The notes below the pieces were generated by a model. It did no database searches and was not told the DNA's origin. It saw only the letters and a program-made list of their open reading frames with translations. This document shows positions 23,775 through 31,871 of a stretch of DNA of 45,556 nucleotides, in pieces. Made by a program: the position numbers and the translations under genes. The DNA lies in assembly GCA_902761365.1 (NCBI GenBank), contig CACWJZ010000026.1, positions 1-45,556 on the forward strand, written 5' to 3'. The stretch is from an uncultured Eubacteriales bacterium. GTDB lineage: Bacteria > Bacillota > Clostridia > Christensenellales > CAG-138. Position 1 is the stretch's first letter; each line of letters starts with the position of its first letter.

Positions 23775-24587
23775 ATGAAGCGCAAGGTCTTTGCCTATCC
23801 CTATATCGTGTGGATGATCCTTTTCATCGTGGCGCCCATGCTGTTCATCCTGTATTATTCGGTGAACGTGGGCGGTGAATGGACCATCACCAAGGCATGG
23901 GCCACCCTCACCGACACGGGCAAGTGGAACATCCTTTGGACCAGCGTGGTCATGGCATTCAAGACCACGCTCATCTGCCTGCTGCTGGGGTATCCCATCG
24001 CCTATATCCTGTCCAACATGAAGAAGACCGTGGCAGGGTTTTTGTCGATCCTCTTTTTCGTGCCCATGTGGATGAACTTCGTGCTCCGCACCTACGCCTG
24101 GCAGGCCATTTTGGAGTACTTTTTGCCGAATCTGCTGGGCATGAAGGACGGCACCCTCACCGGCACAGAGGCGGCAGTGCTCATGGTGCTGGTCTACAAC
24201 TTTCTGCCGTTCATGATCATGCCGCTCTATAACACCCTGGCGAAGCTCGACAAATCCCTGTTGGAAGCCGCAAGGGATTTGGGGGCCAACAGCTTTGTCA
24301 CCTTCACGAAGGTGGTGCTGCCCCTGTCCGTGCCCGGCATCGTGTCCGGCATCACCATGGTGTTCATTCCCGCCATCACGGCCTTCACCGTGCCTGCCCT
24401 CATCGGCAACGGGAAGTACTACCTGTACGGCAACGAGATCGAGCTGGCCTTCAAGACCCTGTCCGGCCAGGGGGACTACGCCGTGGGCTCCACGCTGAGC
24501 ATCATCCTGCTCATCTGCGTGCTGGTATCCACGATCATCATGAACTACTTTGACAAGGACCAGAAGCAGGGAGGGCAGATGTGGTGA
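23775..24587 (+). CDS. potB: Spermidine/putrescine ABC transporter permease
   Basis: A 270-residue integral membrane protein with six predicted membrane segments. The cytoplasmic EAA loop EAARDLGANSFVTFTKVVLP couples to the ATPase. The early FVPMWMNFVLRTYAW segment is typical of PotB. It overlaps potC by 7 nt, so the two permease subunits are probably made together in a 1:1 complex. Confidence 0.93.
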   Translation: MKRKVFAYPYIVWMILFIVAPMLFILYYSVNVGGEWTITKAWATLTDTGKWNILWTSVVMAFKTTLICLLLGYPIAYILSNMKKTVAGFLSILFFVPMWMNFVLRTYAWQAILEYFLPNLLGMKDGTLTGTEAAVLMVLVYNFLPFMIMPLYNTLAKLDKSLLEAARDLGANSFVTFTKVVLPLSVPGIVSGITMVFIPAITAFTVPALIGNGKYYLYGNEIELAFKTLSGQGDYAVGSTLSIILLICVLVSTIIMNYFDKDQKQGGQMW

Positions 24588-25456
24588 AAAAGGTATCTCG
24601 CTCCTTCAAATATGTATATCTCGCGTTGATGATCCTCTTCCTCTATATCCCCATCCTGTACTTGATCGTGTTCTCCTTCAACGATTTTTCCACGGGACGG
24701 CGGATCAGCTACGCGAATCTGGGCGCATGGAAGGGCTTCACACTCCATAATTACACCACCCTGTTCACCGGCGAGGCGGGCCAGGCTCTGCTGCTCACCC
24801 TGGAGGTGGCAGGCATCACCAGCGTCCTCGCCACCCTGATCGGAACCGCGGCGGCCATCGGCATCTACAGCATGAAGAAGCGGCCCCGGAACCTGATTTT
24901 GAACGCGTCCCAGCTGCCCATGGTGAATCCCGATCTCGTTACGGGCATCACGTTTATGATGCTCTTCGCCTTCGTGAACACCCTGCTGGTGCGCCTGAGC
25001 CTGAAGCAGGTGGGGGACATTACAAAGCTCCTGATCGCCCACATCTCCTTCAGCATCCCCTATGTGATCTTCTCGGTGATGCCCCGGCTCCGGCAGAGCT
25101 CGGACCTCCTCTACGAGGCGGCCATGGATCTGGGGTGCTCGCCCATGCAGGCCCTCTTTAAGGCGGTGATCCCGGACATCATGCCGGGCATCACTTCTGG
25201 CTTCGTCATGGCTTTGACCATGAGCTTGGACGACTTCGTGGTGAGCTACTTCGTCAGCGACTTGAAGAGTGTCCTGTCCGTTTACATCTATTCCGCGGCC
25301 CGAGGCGCCAAGGGTGTGAACCCGGCTCTGGCTACGGTGATATTCATCCCCCTGGTGACGTTGCTGCTCATCGTGAACCTGCGGCGCATCGCCAAGGAGC
25401 GGGAGTATGAGATCCAAAACAAAAAGGTAAAACTGAAGGATAAGGGAGGAAAATGA
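24581..25456 (+). CDS. potC: Spermidine/putrescine ABC transporter permease
   Basis: A 291-residue membrane protein with six predicted segments and the EAA loop EAAMDLGCSPMQALFKAVIP. It begins with GTG codons at 24581 and 24584 behind GGGAGGG; the first is used here. The DDFVVSYF stretch is characteristic of PotC. The protein ends 1 nt before the binding-protein gene, with a strongly basic cytoplasmic tail. Confidence 0.92.
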   Translation: MVKKVSRSFKYVYLALMILFLYIPILYLIVFSFNDFSTGRRISYANLGAWKGFTLHNYTTLFTGEAGQALLLTLEVAGITSVLATLIGTAAAIGIYSMKKRPRNLILNASQLPMVNPDLVTGITFMMLFAFVNTLLVRLSLKQVGDITKLLIAHISFSIPYVIFSVMPRLRQSSDLLYEAAMDLGCSPMQALFKAVIPDIMPGITSGFVMALTMSLDDFVVSYFVSDLKSVLSVYIYSAARGAKGVNPALATVIFIPLVTLLLIVNLRRIAKEREYEIQNKKVKLKDKGGK

Positions 25457-25457
25457 A

Positions 25458-26567
25458 ATGAAAAAATGGATCGCTTTGCTGTTGTGCGCCCTCATGGTGC
25501 TTTCCTGCGTGGCCTGCAAAAAGGAGAAGGCGGCTGAGGAAGAGGAAGCGGATTACAGCTTCGCCGACGGGGACCAGTACGACAAGATCGGCGGTGAGCT
25601 GAACGTGCTGAACTGGGGCGAGTACATCGATCCCAAACTCATTGAGATATTTGAAAAGGAGACCGGTGTCAAGGTGAATTACACCGAGATGACCAGCAAC
25701 GAGGAGATGCTCATCAAGCTCCGCTCCGCGGACAACCCCTACGACATGTGCTTCCCTTCCGACTACATCATCGAAAAGCTCGTCAAGGACGATCTTTTGA
25801 TGCCCCTCGACATGAGCAAGATCCCCAACAGGAAGAATATCGCCGACCGCATGTTCGAGGTGACCAACACATTTGATCCCGGCAACAAGTACTCCCTGCC
25901 CTACATGTGGGGCACCGTGGGCATCCTCTACAACACCAAGATGGTGGACGAGGCCGTGGACAGCTGGGACATCCTCTGGAACGAGAAGTACACCGGGAAG
26001 ATCTGGCAGTATGACTCCGTCCGCGACGCTCTGGCCGTGTCGTTGTTGCGCCTTGGCTACGACATGAACAGCACCAATCCGAACGAAGTGAACCAGGCCA
26101 AGGAGGAGCTCATCAAGCAGATCCCGCTTCTGAAGGGCCTGGGCACCGATAACATCCGTGCCTCCATGATCAACAACAAAGCGGCCCTGGCCGTGATCTA
26201 CGCCGGTGACGCCATCCTCTGCATGGAGGAGAACGAGGACCTTGCCTACGTGATCCCCAAGGAGGGCAGCAACGTTTGGTTCGACAACGTGGTCATTCCC
26301 AAGACCGCCAAGAACGTGGAGGCGGCCCTGGCCTTCATCAACTTCCTGAACGACGCCAACTTGGCCGCCCGGAACACGGAGTTCATCTATTACTCCACCC
26401 CCAACCAGGGCGCTATGGACCGGATGGACGAGGAGCTGGCAGCCAACGAGACCTTCAACCCCACGGACGAGACCCTGGCCCGCTGCAACGTGTACCACGA
26501 CCTCGGCGCCGCCATTGAGCTCTACAACAGCGCCTGGGAAGAGTTCAAGACCGCCATGGGCAACTGA
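25458..26567 (+). CDS. potD: Polyamine-binding lipoprotein of the ABC transporter
   Basis: A 369-residue extracytoplasmic binding protein. The signal peptide ends in a lipobox-like VLSC (Cys17) or CVAC (Cys20), so it is anchored to the membrane by lipid. The mature part starts with an acidic spacer, then LNVLNWGEYIDP, a signature of the PotD/PotF family, followed by YDMCFPSDYIIEKL and YMWGTVGILYN. Conserved acidic and aromatic residues in these blocks hold spermidine or putrescine in relatives. Which polyamine is preferred cannot be decided. It starts 1 nt after potC. Confidence 0.93.
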   Translation: MKKWIALLLCALMVLSCVACKKEKAAEEEEADYSFADGDQYDKIGGELNVLNWGEYIDPKLIEIFEKETGVKVNYTEMTSNEEMLIKLRSADNPYDMCFPSDYIIEKLVKDDLLMPLDMSKIPNRKNIADRMFEVTNTFDPGNKYSLPYMWGTVGILYNTKMVDEAVDSWDILWNEKYTGKIWQYDSVRDALAVSLLRLGYDMNSTNPNEVNQAKEELIKQIPLLKGLGTDNIRASMINNKAALAVIYAGDAILCMEENEDLAYVIPKEGSNVWFDNVVIPKTAKNVEAALAFINFLNDANLAARNTEFIYYSTPNQGAMDRMDEELAANETFNPTDETLARCNVYHDLGAAIELYNSAWEEFKTAMGN

Positions 26568-26570
26568 GCC

Positions 26571-26780
26571 ATGACCGACGAACGTATCCTCCGGCTCAAC
26601 GAGCTGGCGAAGAAGTATAAGAGCGGCGTGCCTCTCACCGAAGCGGAGCATGCCGAGCGGGACGCCCTGCGCAAGGAGTACGTGTCTGCCTTCCGGGAGA
26701 GCTTGCGGGCGCAGCTGGACAACACCTACATCCAGACCCCCGACGGCCGCCGCACGAAGCTGACGCCGAAGAGGAAATAG
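26571..26780 (+). CDS. DUF896 / YnzC family small protein
   Basis: A 69-residue protein that starts 3 nt after the potD stop. The pattern RLNELAKKYKSGVPLTEAE, then RDALRKEYVSAFRESL and the terminal YIQTPDGRR is characteristic of the DUF896 (UPF0291, B. subtilis YnzC) family of small three-helix proteins. Function is unclear; B. subtilis relatives are linked to the SOS operon of yneA. It is the last gene of the pot operon and is followed by a hairpin repeat. Confidence 0.88.
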   Translation: MTDERILRLNELAKKYKSGVPLTEAEHAERDALRKEYVSAFRESLRAQLDNTYIQTPDGRRTKLTPKRK

Positions 26781-26790
26781 TGTATCTTTT

Positions 26791-26936
26791 GCCGCTTTTT
26801 CTTTTCGGGTGAAAAGAAAAAACGGCGGAAAAAGAAAAGCCAAAAAGAGAAAAGGGAAGGTGCACATTGCATCTTCTCTTTCTTATAGTTTTTTGGGTGC
26901 ACCTTTTTTACAAAAAAGGTGCGTGCTTTATTCTCT
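26791..26936 (+). repeat. Hairpin-bounded intergenic repeat, copy 3
   Basis: A 16-bp hairpin with one mismatch (26791-26826) is followed by GGCGGAAAAAGAAAAG, a spacer containing GGTGCAC, and a second hairpin (GCACCTTTTTT/AAAAAAGGTGC, 26899-26922) followed by CGTGCTTTATT. This is the same order as at 17120. It separates convergent genes and probably terminates both. Confidence 0.75.
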
Positions 26937-27713
26937 TCCGTTAAAAAAATCCAAAATATCTTTGATCGCCTCGTCCATGGCCCGGGGGTCCTGGAAGCGG
27001 TGGTCGGCGTGCTCGATGGGCACGAACTCCATGAGCTGGTCGTCCGCAAAGGCCTGGACCATATCCAAGGGCACGATCTCGTCCCGGGTGCCGTGGAGGA
27101 TCAGCACGTCGTCCATATAGGCCGTGAGGTCCGCATGGAGCAGATCCACGGCTCGGATCTCCTCCAGATACGTCCGGTCGATGGCCACCTTCCGATCGAA
27201 GCCCGCCAGCACCTCCTTGCCCTTGTGCAGCTTTTCCAGCTCCTCCGGCGTGAGGATGCGCTCGGTCTGGACCCGATAGAGGTCCACGGCAGGGCAGCGT
27301 AGGGCAATCTTCTGGAAAGGATTCCCGTGCTCCAACAGGTACTTGAGGAACAGGAACCCGCCGAAGCTGGTGGCGTAGGCATAAAGCTTGGGGGCGCCGT
27401 ACCGCGCTCGAATATCCTCGATCACGGCGGTCAGATACCCGTCGCAGTCGTCGAGCCGCAGCTTTTTGCGCACGTCGTCCCCGTGGCAGGGCCAGTTGAA
27501 GGTCACCGTGGCGAAGTGGAGCTTATCGAGAGCTCGCTGAGCGAACCGTTCCGCCGCCTTGTTGTCCTTGTGCCCGCCGAAACCGTGGCCGAAGAGGACC
27601 ACCGCATGGATGGTCTTCTTGTCCTCATAATAGAGCTTGCAGCTCACGTTGTACCCGTTGTGGGAGACGATGTAATCCTGACTCTTCATGTGCCTCAAAA
27701 AGCGCCCTGCCAT
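26928..27713 (-). CDS. Alpha/beta hydrolase (serine aminopeptidase/S33-like)
   Basis: A 261-residue protein from ATG 27713; ATG 27689 (MKSQDY) is an equally possible start because GAGG lies just upstream of it. The fold is marked by LFGHGFGGHKD (oxyanion strand), a nucleophile elbow ATSFGG, an acid in HGTRDEIVP and the catalytic histidine in EHADHRF. This resembles monoacylglycerol-lipase/cinnamoyl-esterase type hydrolases; substrate unknown. It is the last gene of the ftsK-to-recA run. Confidence 0.82.
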   Translation of the reverse strand: MAGRFLRHMKSQDYIVSHNGYNVSCKLYYEDKKTIHAVVLFGHGFGGHKDNKAAERFAQRALDKLHFATVTFNWPCHGDDVRKKLRLDDCDGYLTAVIEDIRARYGAPKLYAYATSFGGFLFLKYLLEHGNPFQKIALRCPAVDLYRVQTERILTPEELEKLHKGKEVLAGFDRKVAIDRTYLEEIRAVDLLHADLTAYMDDVLILHGTRDEIVPLDMVQAFADDQLMEFVPIEHADHRFQDPRAMDEAIKDILDFFNGRE

Positions 27714-27739
27714 ACAGCAGAGCGCCGGTCTTACCTATC

Positions 27740-28713
27740 TCACGCCTGGGGCGCGTCGTTCTTGGCGTCCAGCATGGCGCGCCGGGCGGCCCGCCGCATC
27801 TCGGCTTCGGCCTGGGCCTTCTGCTTCTCCTCCTCCACCTGGGCGCGGATCTTCGCTTCGATCTCGTCGCAGAGCTCGGGGTTGTCCTTCAGGAACTGGC
27901 GGGCGTTGTCCCGGCCCTGGGCCACGCGCATCTCGCCGTAGTTGAACCAGGCGCCGGACTTGGTCATGATCTTCCGGGCCACGGCCTGGTCGATGATGCT
28001 GCCCTCGCGGGAGATGCCCTCGCCGTAGAGCATGTCGAACTCCGCCGTGCGGAAGGGCGGGGCCACCTTGTTCTTGACCACCTTCACCTTGGTGCGGCTG
28101 CCCACGCGAACATGACGCCCACCTTTTCCCGGAGCTGGTTGATGAAGATGACCACGCAGTTGGACTTGTTGATGGCGCCGGTGAGCTTCCTGAGGGCCTG
28201 GCTCATAAGCCGGGCCTGGAGCCCCACGTGGGAGTCGCCCATGTCGCCCTCGATCTCCGCCTTGGGCACCAGGGCCGCCACGGAGTCCACCACCACCACG
28301 TCGATGGCGCCGGACCGGACCAGGGCCTCACAGATCTCCAACGCCTGCTCGCCGGTGTCGGGCTGGGACACATACAAATCGTCCACGTTGACGCCCAGGC
28401 TCTCGGCATAGACCGGGTCCAGGGCGTGCTCCGCGTCGATGAAGGCCGCCGTGCCGCCCATCTTTTGGGCCTGGGCCACCACGTGCAGGGCGATGGTGGT
28501 CTTGCCGGAGGATTCGGGCCCGAAGATCTCCACGATCCGGCCCCGAGGGATGCCGCCCACGCCCAGAGCGATGTCCAAATCGATGCAGCCCGTGGGGATG
28601 GCGGAGATGTTCAGATTGGCGGAGCTGTCTCCCAGCTTCATGATGGCCCCCTTGCCGAACTGCTTCTCGATCTGCGCAAGGGCTATTTCCAGGGCTTTTT
28701 CCTTATCCAGCAT
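27740..28713 (-). pseudogene. recA: recA, internal deletion with frameshift
   Basis: The first 202 residues read as normal RecA: Walker A GPESSGKT at 65-72, [22 protein letters not shown] and [12 protein letters not shown]. Directly after MF, where GNPETTTGG and about 25 more residues are expected, the sequence jumps to [13 protein letters not shown], which is the normal continuation but in a different frame. Only 2 nt (28106-28107) remain of about 34 codons, so roughly 100 nt are missing and the frame is lost; translation ends after AWAAAPR. The missing part contains loop L2, which binds DNA, so neither half should be active. The C-terminal remainder (27740-28105) is otherwise intact. A collapsed or misassembled read is the main alternative to a true mutation. 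Confidence 0.88.
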
Positions 28714-28744
28714 AGCGATACCGTCCTTCTTGATTCTTTCTTTC

Positions 28745-28773
28745 AGTATACCATAGATCGGTCATTTCGTACA
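28745..28773 (-). promoter_or_regulatory. Possible recA promoter
   Basis: On the minus strand TATACT (28750-28745) lies 32 nt before the start codon. The -35 region (TGTACG) is weak. No GAAC-N4-GTTC LexA box is seen in the gap. Confidence 0.4.
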
Positions 28774-28806
28774 GAGGTTTCTACAGGGAAGGGTCCTATA
28801 AACCGC

Positions 28807-30033
28807 TCATTTTGCGCAGAGCTTCCGGCGCAGCAGGTCCAGGGCGTGGAGGACGGCCAGGCGCCGTATGCGGCTCCGCTCCCCGGTGAGGTGCAGCTCC
28901 TTCACCTGTACGCCGTCGCGGCTGGCCAGGGCCACGTAGACCAGGCCCACCTGCTCCCCGTCGGGGCCGGCATAGCCCGTGGTGGCCAGGGCGTAGTCCG
29001 TGCCCGCCTTCTGCCGCATGCCCGCGGCCATCTCCTCGGCGCATTCCCGGGACACGGCGGTGAACCGGTCCAGCGTCGACCGCTTCACGCCCAGGGAGCC
29101 CATCTTGGCCTCGTTGGCGTAGGTCACGTCCCCCTCGATGAAGTAGGCGGAGCTGCCGCCCATATCGATGAAGGCGGAGGACAGGAGCCCGCCCGTGCAG
29201 CTTTCGGCGCAGGACAGGGTGGCACCTTGCTCGATCAGCAGCCGGTGGCACACCGCCGCCAGCTCCTCGTCGTTCTCGGAGTAGACCACGTCCCCGAAGC
29301 GGTGCTCCACCTCGGCAACGATGGGGGAGAGGAGGGCTTCGCCCTCTTCGTCGGTCTTCGCCTGGGCGGTGATCCTCAGCTTCACCTCGCCGGTCTCGCA
29401 GTAGGTGGCCAAGGTGGGGTTGGTCTGGCCGTCGAAGAGGTCCTTCAGTTCATACTCCACGTCGCTCTCGCCCTTGCCGAAGATGCGGAGCATGTGGGTG
29501 TAGAGCCTGTGGCCGCTGCGCTGCTCCAGGTAGGGCATCACGTAGTCCGTGAACATGGGTCTGAGCTCCCGGGGCGGCCCGGGCATCAAAATGGCGGCCT
29601 TGCCGTCCTTCTCCATGAGGCAGCCGGGGGCGGTGCCCCGGGGGTTGGGGAGGATGGTGCAGTGGGTGGCGGGGAACATGGCCTGCTTCCGGTTGTTGGG
29701 TGCTGGCGCTCGGCCCCGGCCCTGGAAGTAGCCCACGATCCGGTCCCATTCCTCGGGATAGAGGACCAGATCGAGCCCCAGGGCGGCGGCCACGGTCTCC
29801 TTGGTGAGGTCGTCCTCCGTGGGCCCCAGGCCTCCGGAGAACAGCACCACGTCCGACCGGTCCAGGGCGGTCAAAACCGCCTCCGTGAGCCGCTGGGGAT
29901 TGTCGCCCACCACCTGCTGCCGGTACAGGTCCACGCCCAGAGGAGCCAGCTTCTCGGCCATGAACTGGGCGTTGGTGTTCAAGATCTGCCCCATGAGGAG
30001 CTCGGTGCCCACACAAATGATTTCCGCGATCAT
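28807..30033 (-). CDS. cinA: CinA: nicotinamide-nucleotide amidohydrolase / competence-damage protein
   Basis: A 408-residue protein of normal two-domain length. The N-terminal molybdopterin-binding-like domain (COG1058) shows GTELLMGQ, FSGGLGPTEDD and MPGPPRE. The C-terminal domain carries AESCTGGLL and TTGYAGPDG, typical of the PncC-type NMN deamidase. The family recycles NMN and hydrolyses ADP-ribose; in naturally competent Firmicutes it is coexpressed with recA. It starts 3 nt after pgsA and lies upstream of recA as is common. Confidence 0.93.
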   Translation of the reverse strand: MIAEIICVGTELLMGQILNTNAQFMAEKLAPLGVDLYRQQVVGDNPQRLTEAVLTALDRSDVVLFSGGLGPTEDDLTKETVAAALGLDLVLYPEEWDRIVGYFQGRGRAPAPNNRKQAMFPATHCTILPNPRGTAPGCLMEKDGKAAILMPGPPRELRPMFTDYVMPYLEQRSGHRLYTHMLRIFGKGESDVEYELKDLFDGQTNPTLATYCETGEVKLRITAQAKTDEEGEALLSPIVAEVEHRFGDVVYSENDEELAAVCHRLLIEQGATLSCAESCTGGLLSSAFIDMGGSSAYFIEGDVTYANEAKMGSLGVKRSTLDRFTAVSRECAEEMAAGMRQKAGTDYALATTGYAGPDGEQVGLVYVALASRDGVQVKELHLTGERSRIRRLAVLHALDLLRRKLCAK

Positions 30034-30036
30034 AGG

Positions 30037-30579
30037 TTACTCCTGCTTGATCAATTCTCGATTTTTATACACATAGTCCCAGCCGGACCACACGGACATG
30101 ACGAGGGAGGCGTAGAGGAGGACGAGCCCCACGATCCGGAAGCCTTTCCACACGTGGCCCACCATCAGGAAGGGCAGGGCGATGTCCTGCAATGTGGTCT
30201 TGATCTTGCCCAGGTTCCCCGCGGCCAAAACCACGCCCTTGCCAGCCGCCACCAGCCGAAGGCCGGAAATCACGAACTCCCGGGCGATGAACAGGATGGT
30301 CACCACCGGATGGACCTTTCCCTGGGCCGTAAGCATGACCAGCACGGAATTCACCAGGAGCTTGTCAGCGATGGGGTCCATGAACTTGCCGAAGTCCGTG
30401 ACCATGTTGTGAGCCCGGGCATAGCGGCCGTCCACGGTGTCCGTGACGGAGGCGCCGATGAACAGCACCACCGCCACCCACATGCCCCAGGAGGCAGGCA
30501 GATAAAAGCACAGGAGGATGAAGGGCACCAGCAGGATGCGCAGCATGGTCAGCCGGTTGGGCAGGTTCATGTGTTTCAT
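30037..30579 (-). CDS. pgsA: CDP-diacylglycerol-glycerol-3-phosphate 3-phosphatidyltransferase
   Basis: A 180-residue membrane enzyme of phospholipid synthesis that makes phosphatidylglycerol-phosphate. The CDP-alcohol phosphatidyltransferase signature D-G-x2-A-R-x8-G-x3-D-x3-D is present (DGRYAR ... DFGKFMDPIAD). Several hydrophobic segments surround it. The ATG at 30579 overlaps the rimO stop (ATGA); an alternative ATG nine nt downstream exists. Neighbours match the usual Firmicutes order. Confidence 0.94.
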   Translation of the reverse strand: MKHMNLPNRLTMLRILLVPFILLCFYLPASWGMWVAVVLFIGASVTDTVDGRYARAHNMVTDFGKFMDPIADKLLVNSVLVMLTAQGKVHPVVTILFIAREFVISGLRLVAAGKGVVLAAGNLGKIKTTLQDIALPFLMVGHVWKGFRIVGLVLLYASLVMSVWSGWDYVYKNRELIKQE

Positions 30580-31871
30580 ACGGACACCCCTTTCATGTCG
30601 TACTCGCCGGCCTGAGTCAGGCGGATGGGCTCATAATCGCCGATGGCGTGATAGCTCTTGCGGGGGATGCGGACCTTGCCGTCCACGTCCGGGGCCTCCC
30701 GGGGGGTCCGGCCGACGGCGTGGGTGCGGGTCAATTCTTCGATGAGCAGCTCCGTCTGCCGGCCCACCCAGCGGCGGTTGCGCTCCAGGGAGATGGGCCG
30801 CTGCTGGGCCATGAGGGAGGAGAGGCGCGCTTGCTTCACCTCCTCCGGCACCTGGTCCGGCATCTGAGCGGCTTTCGTGCCCTCCTCGGGGGAGAAGGCG
30901 AAGGCCCCCACCCGGTCGAAGGGATAGTCCCGCAGGAAAGCGAGCAGGGTCTCGAACTGCCCGTCCGTCTCCCCGGGGAAGCCCACCATCATGGTGGTGC
31001 GCAAGGTGAAGTCAGGATAATTCTTGTAGAGATAGTCCAGGAGGCTGCGGATGTAGGCGCCGCTGCCCCGCCGGTGCATACGCTGTAAAATATCGTCGTC
31101 GATGTGCTGCAGGGGAATGTCCAGATACGGGATCAGCTTCTCGCCCGCAGCCAGGGTGTCCAGCAGCGCTTCGTTCACCGTGTCGGGGTAGGTGTAGAGG
31201 ACCCGGACCCAGTGAAGGCCGTCGATGCCGTTCAGCTCCTTCAAAAGAGGCACCAGCATGGATCTGCCGTACCGGTCCACTCCGTAGCCCGAGGTGTCCT
31301 GGGCGATGACGGTCAGCTCCGTCACGCCCCCGTCGGCCAGACGCTTCGCCTCGTCCACCAGCTCCTCCATGGGCTCCGACACCAGGTTCCCCCGGATGAG
31401 GGGGATGGCGCAGTAGGTGCAGCGGTTGTTGCACCCGTCGCCGGTCCGCAAAAACGCCCGGTAGGGGGGCGTGGTCAATACCCGGTCCGTGAGTCCGCAG
31501 TTAAGCTTGGGCAGGGGAGCGCCCAGCTTCTCGGCCAGGAGCCCCGGCAGCTTCTCATACTCCCGGACTCCCAGCAGGATGTCGATCTCCGGCAGCTCTT
31601 TCGCCAGCTCCTGCCGATACCGCTCCGTGAGGCAGCCCGTGGCCACCAGCACCCGACAGCGGCCCCGCTCCTTGTACTGGGCCATCTCCAGGATGGTGTC
31701 GATGCTCTCCTCCTTGGCCGGGTCGATGAAGCCGCAGGTGTTCACGATCAGCACCTCCGCCTCCTGGGGGTCGGGGGTGAACTCATAGCCGGACCGCCGC
31801 AGCAGGCCCAGCATCCGCTCCGTGTCCACCTGGTTCTTGGCACAGCCAAGGCTGACGACGCCTACGTTCAT
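30576..31871 (-). CDS. rimO: Ribosomal protein S12 methylthiotransferase
   Basis: A 431-residue radical-SAM enzyme that methylthiolates Asp of ribosomal protein S12. The N-terminal MTTase domain has its three cluster cysteines in SLGCAKN, NTCGF and ATGCL. The radical-SAM motif is GCNNRCTYC (C-X3-C-X2-C), and a TRAM domain ends the protein. The ATG at 31871 overlaps the ftsK stop (ATGA); longer upstream reading would run into ftsK. RimO rather than MiaB is indicated by VSLGCAKNQVDTE and the RTGDGCNNRC context. Confidence 0.93.
   Translation of the reverse strand: MNVGVVSLGCAKNQVDTERMLGLLRRSGYEFTPDPQEAEVLIVNTCGFIDPAKEESIDTILEMAQYKERGRCRVLVATGCLTERYRQELAKELPEIDILLGVREYEKLPGLLAEKLGAPLPKLNCGLTDRVLTTPPYRAFLRTGDGCNNRCTYCAIPLIRGNLVSEPMEELVDEAKRLADGGVTELTVIAQDTSGYGVDRYGRSMLVPLLKELNGIDGLHWVRVLYTYPDTVNEALLDTLAAGEKLIPYLDIPLQHIDDDILQRMHRRGSGAYIRSLLDYLYKNYPDFTLRTTMMVGFPGETDGQFETLLAFLRDYPFDRVGAFAFSPEEGTKAAQMPDQVPEEVKQARLSSLMAQQRPISLERNRRWVGRQTELLIEELTRTHAVGRTPREAPDVDGKVRIPRKSYHAIGDYEPIRLTQAGEYDMKGVSV

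Noticed and set aside
28714-28806. LexA/SOS box in front of recA
   Set aside because: No GAAC-N4-GTTC-like palindrome could be found; only a weak promoter is visible.
28228-30615. 795-residue open frame on the plus strand opposite cinA and pgsA
   Set aside because: Antisense of conserved genes; composition rich in His, Gly and Val typical of shadow frames.
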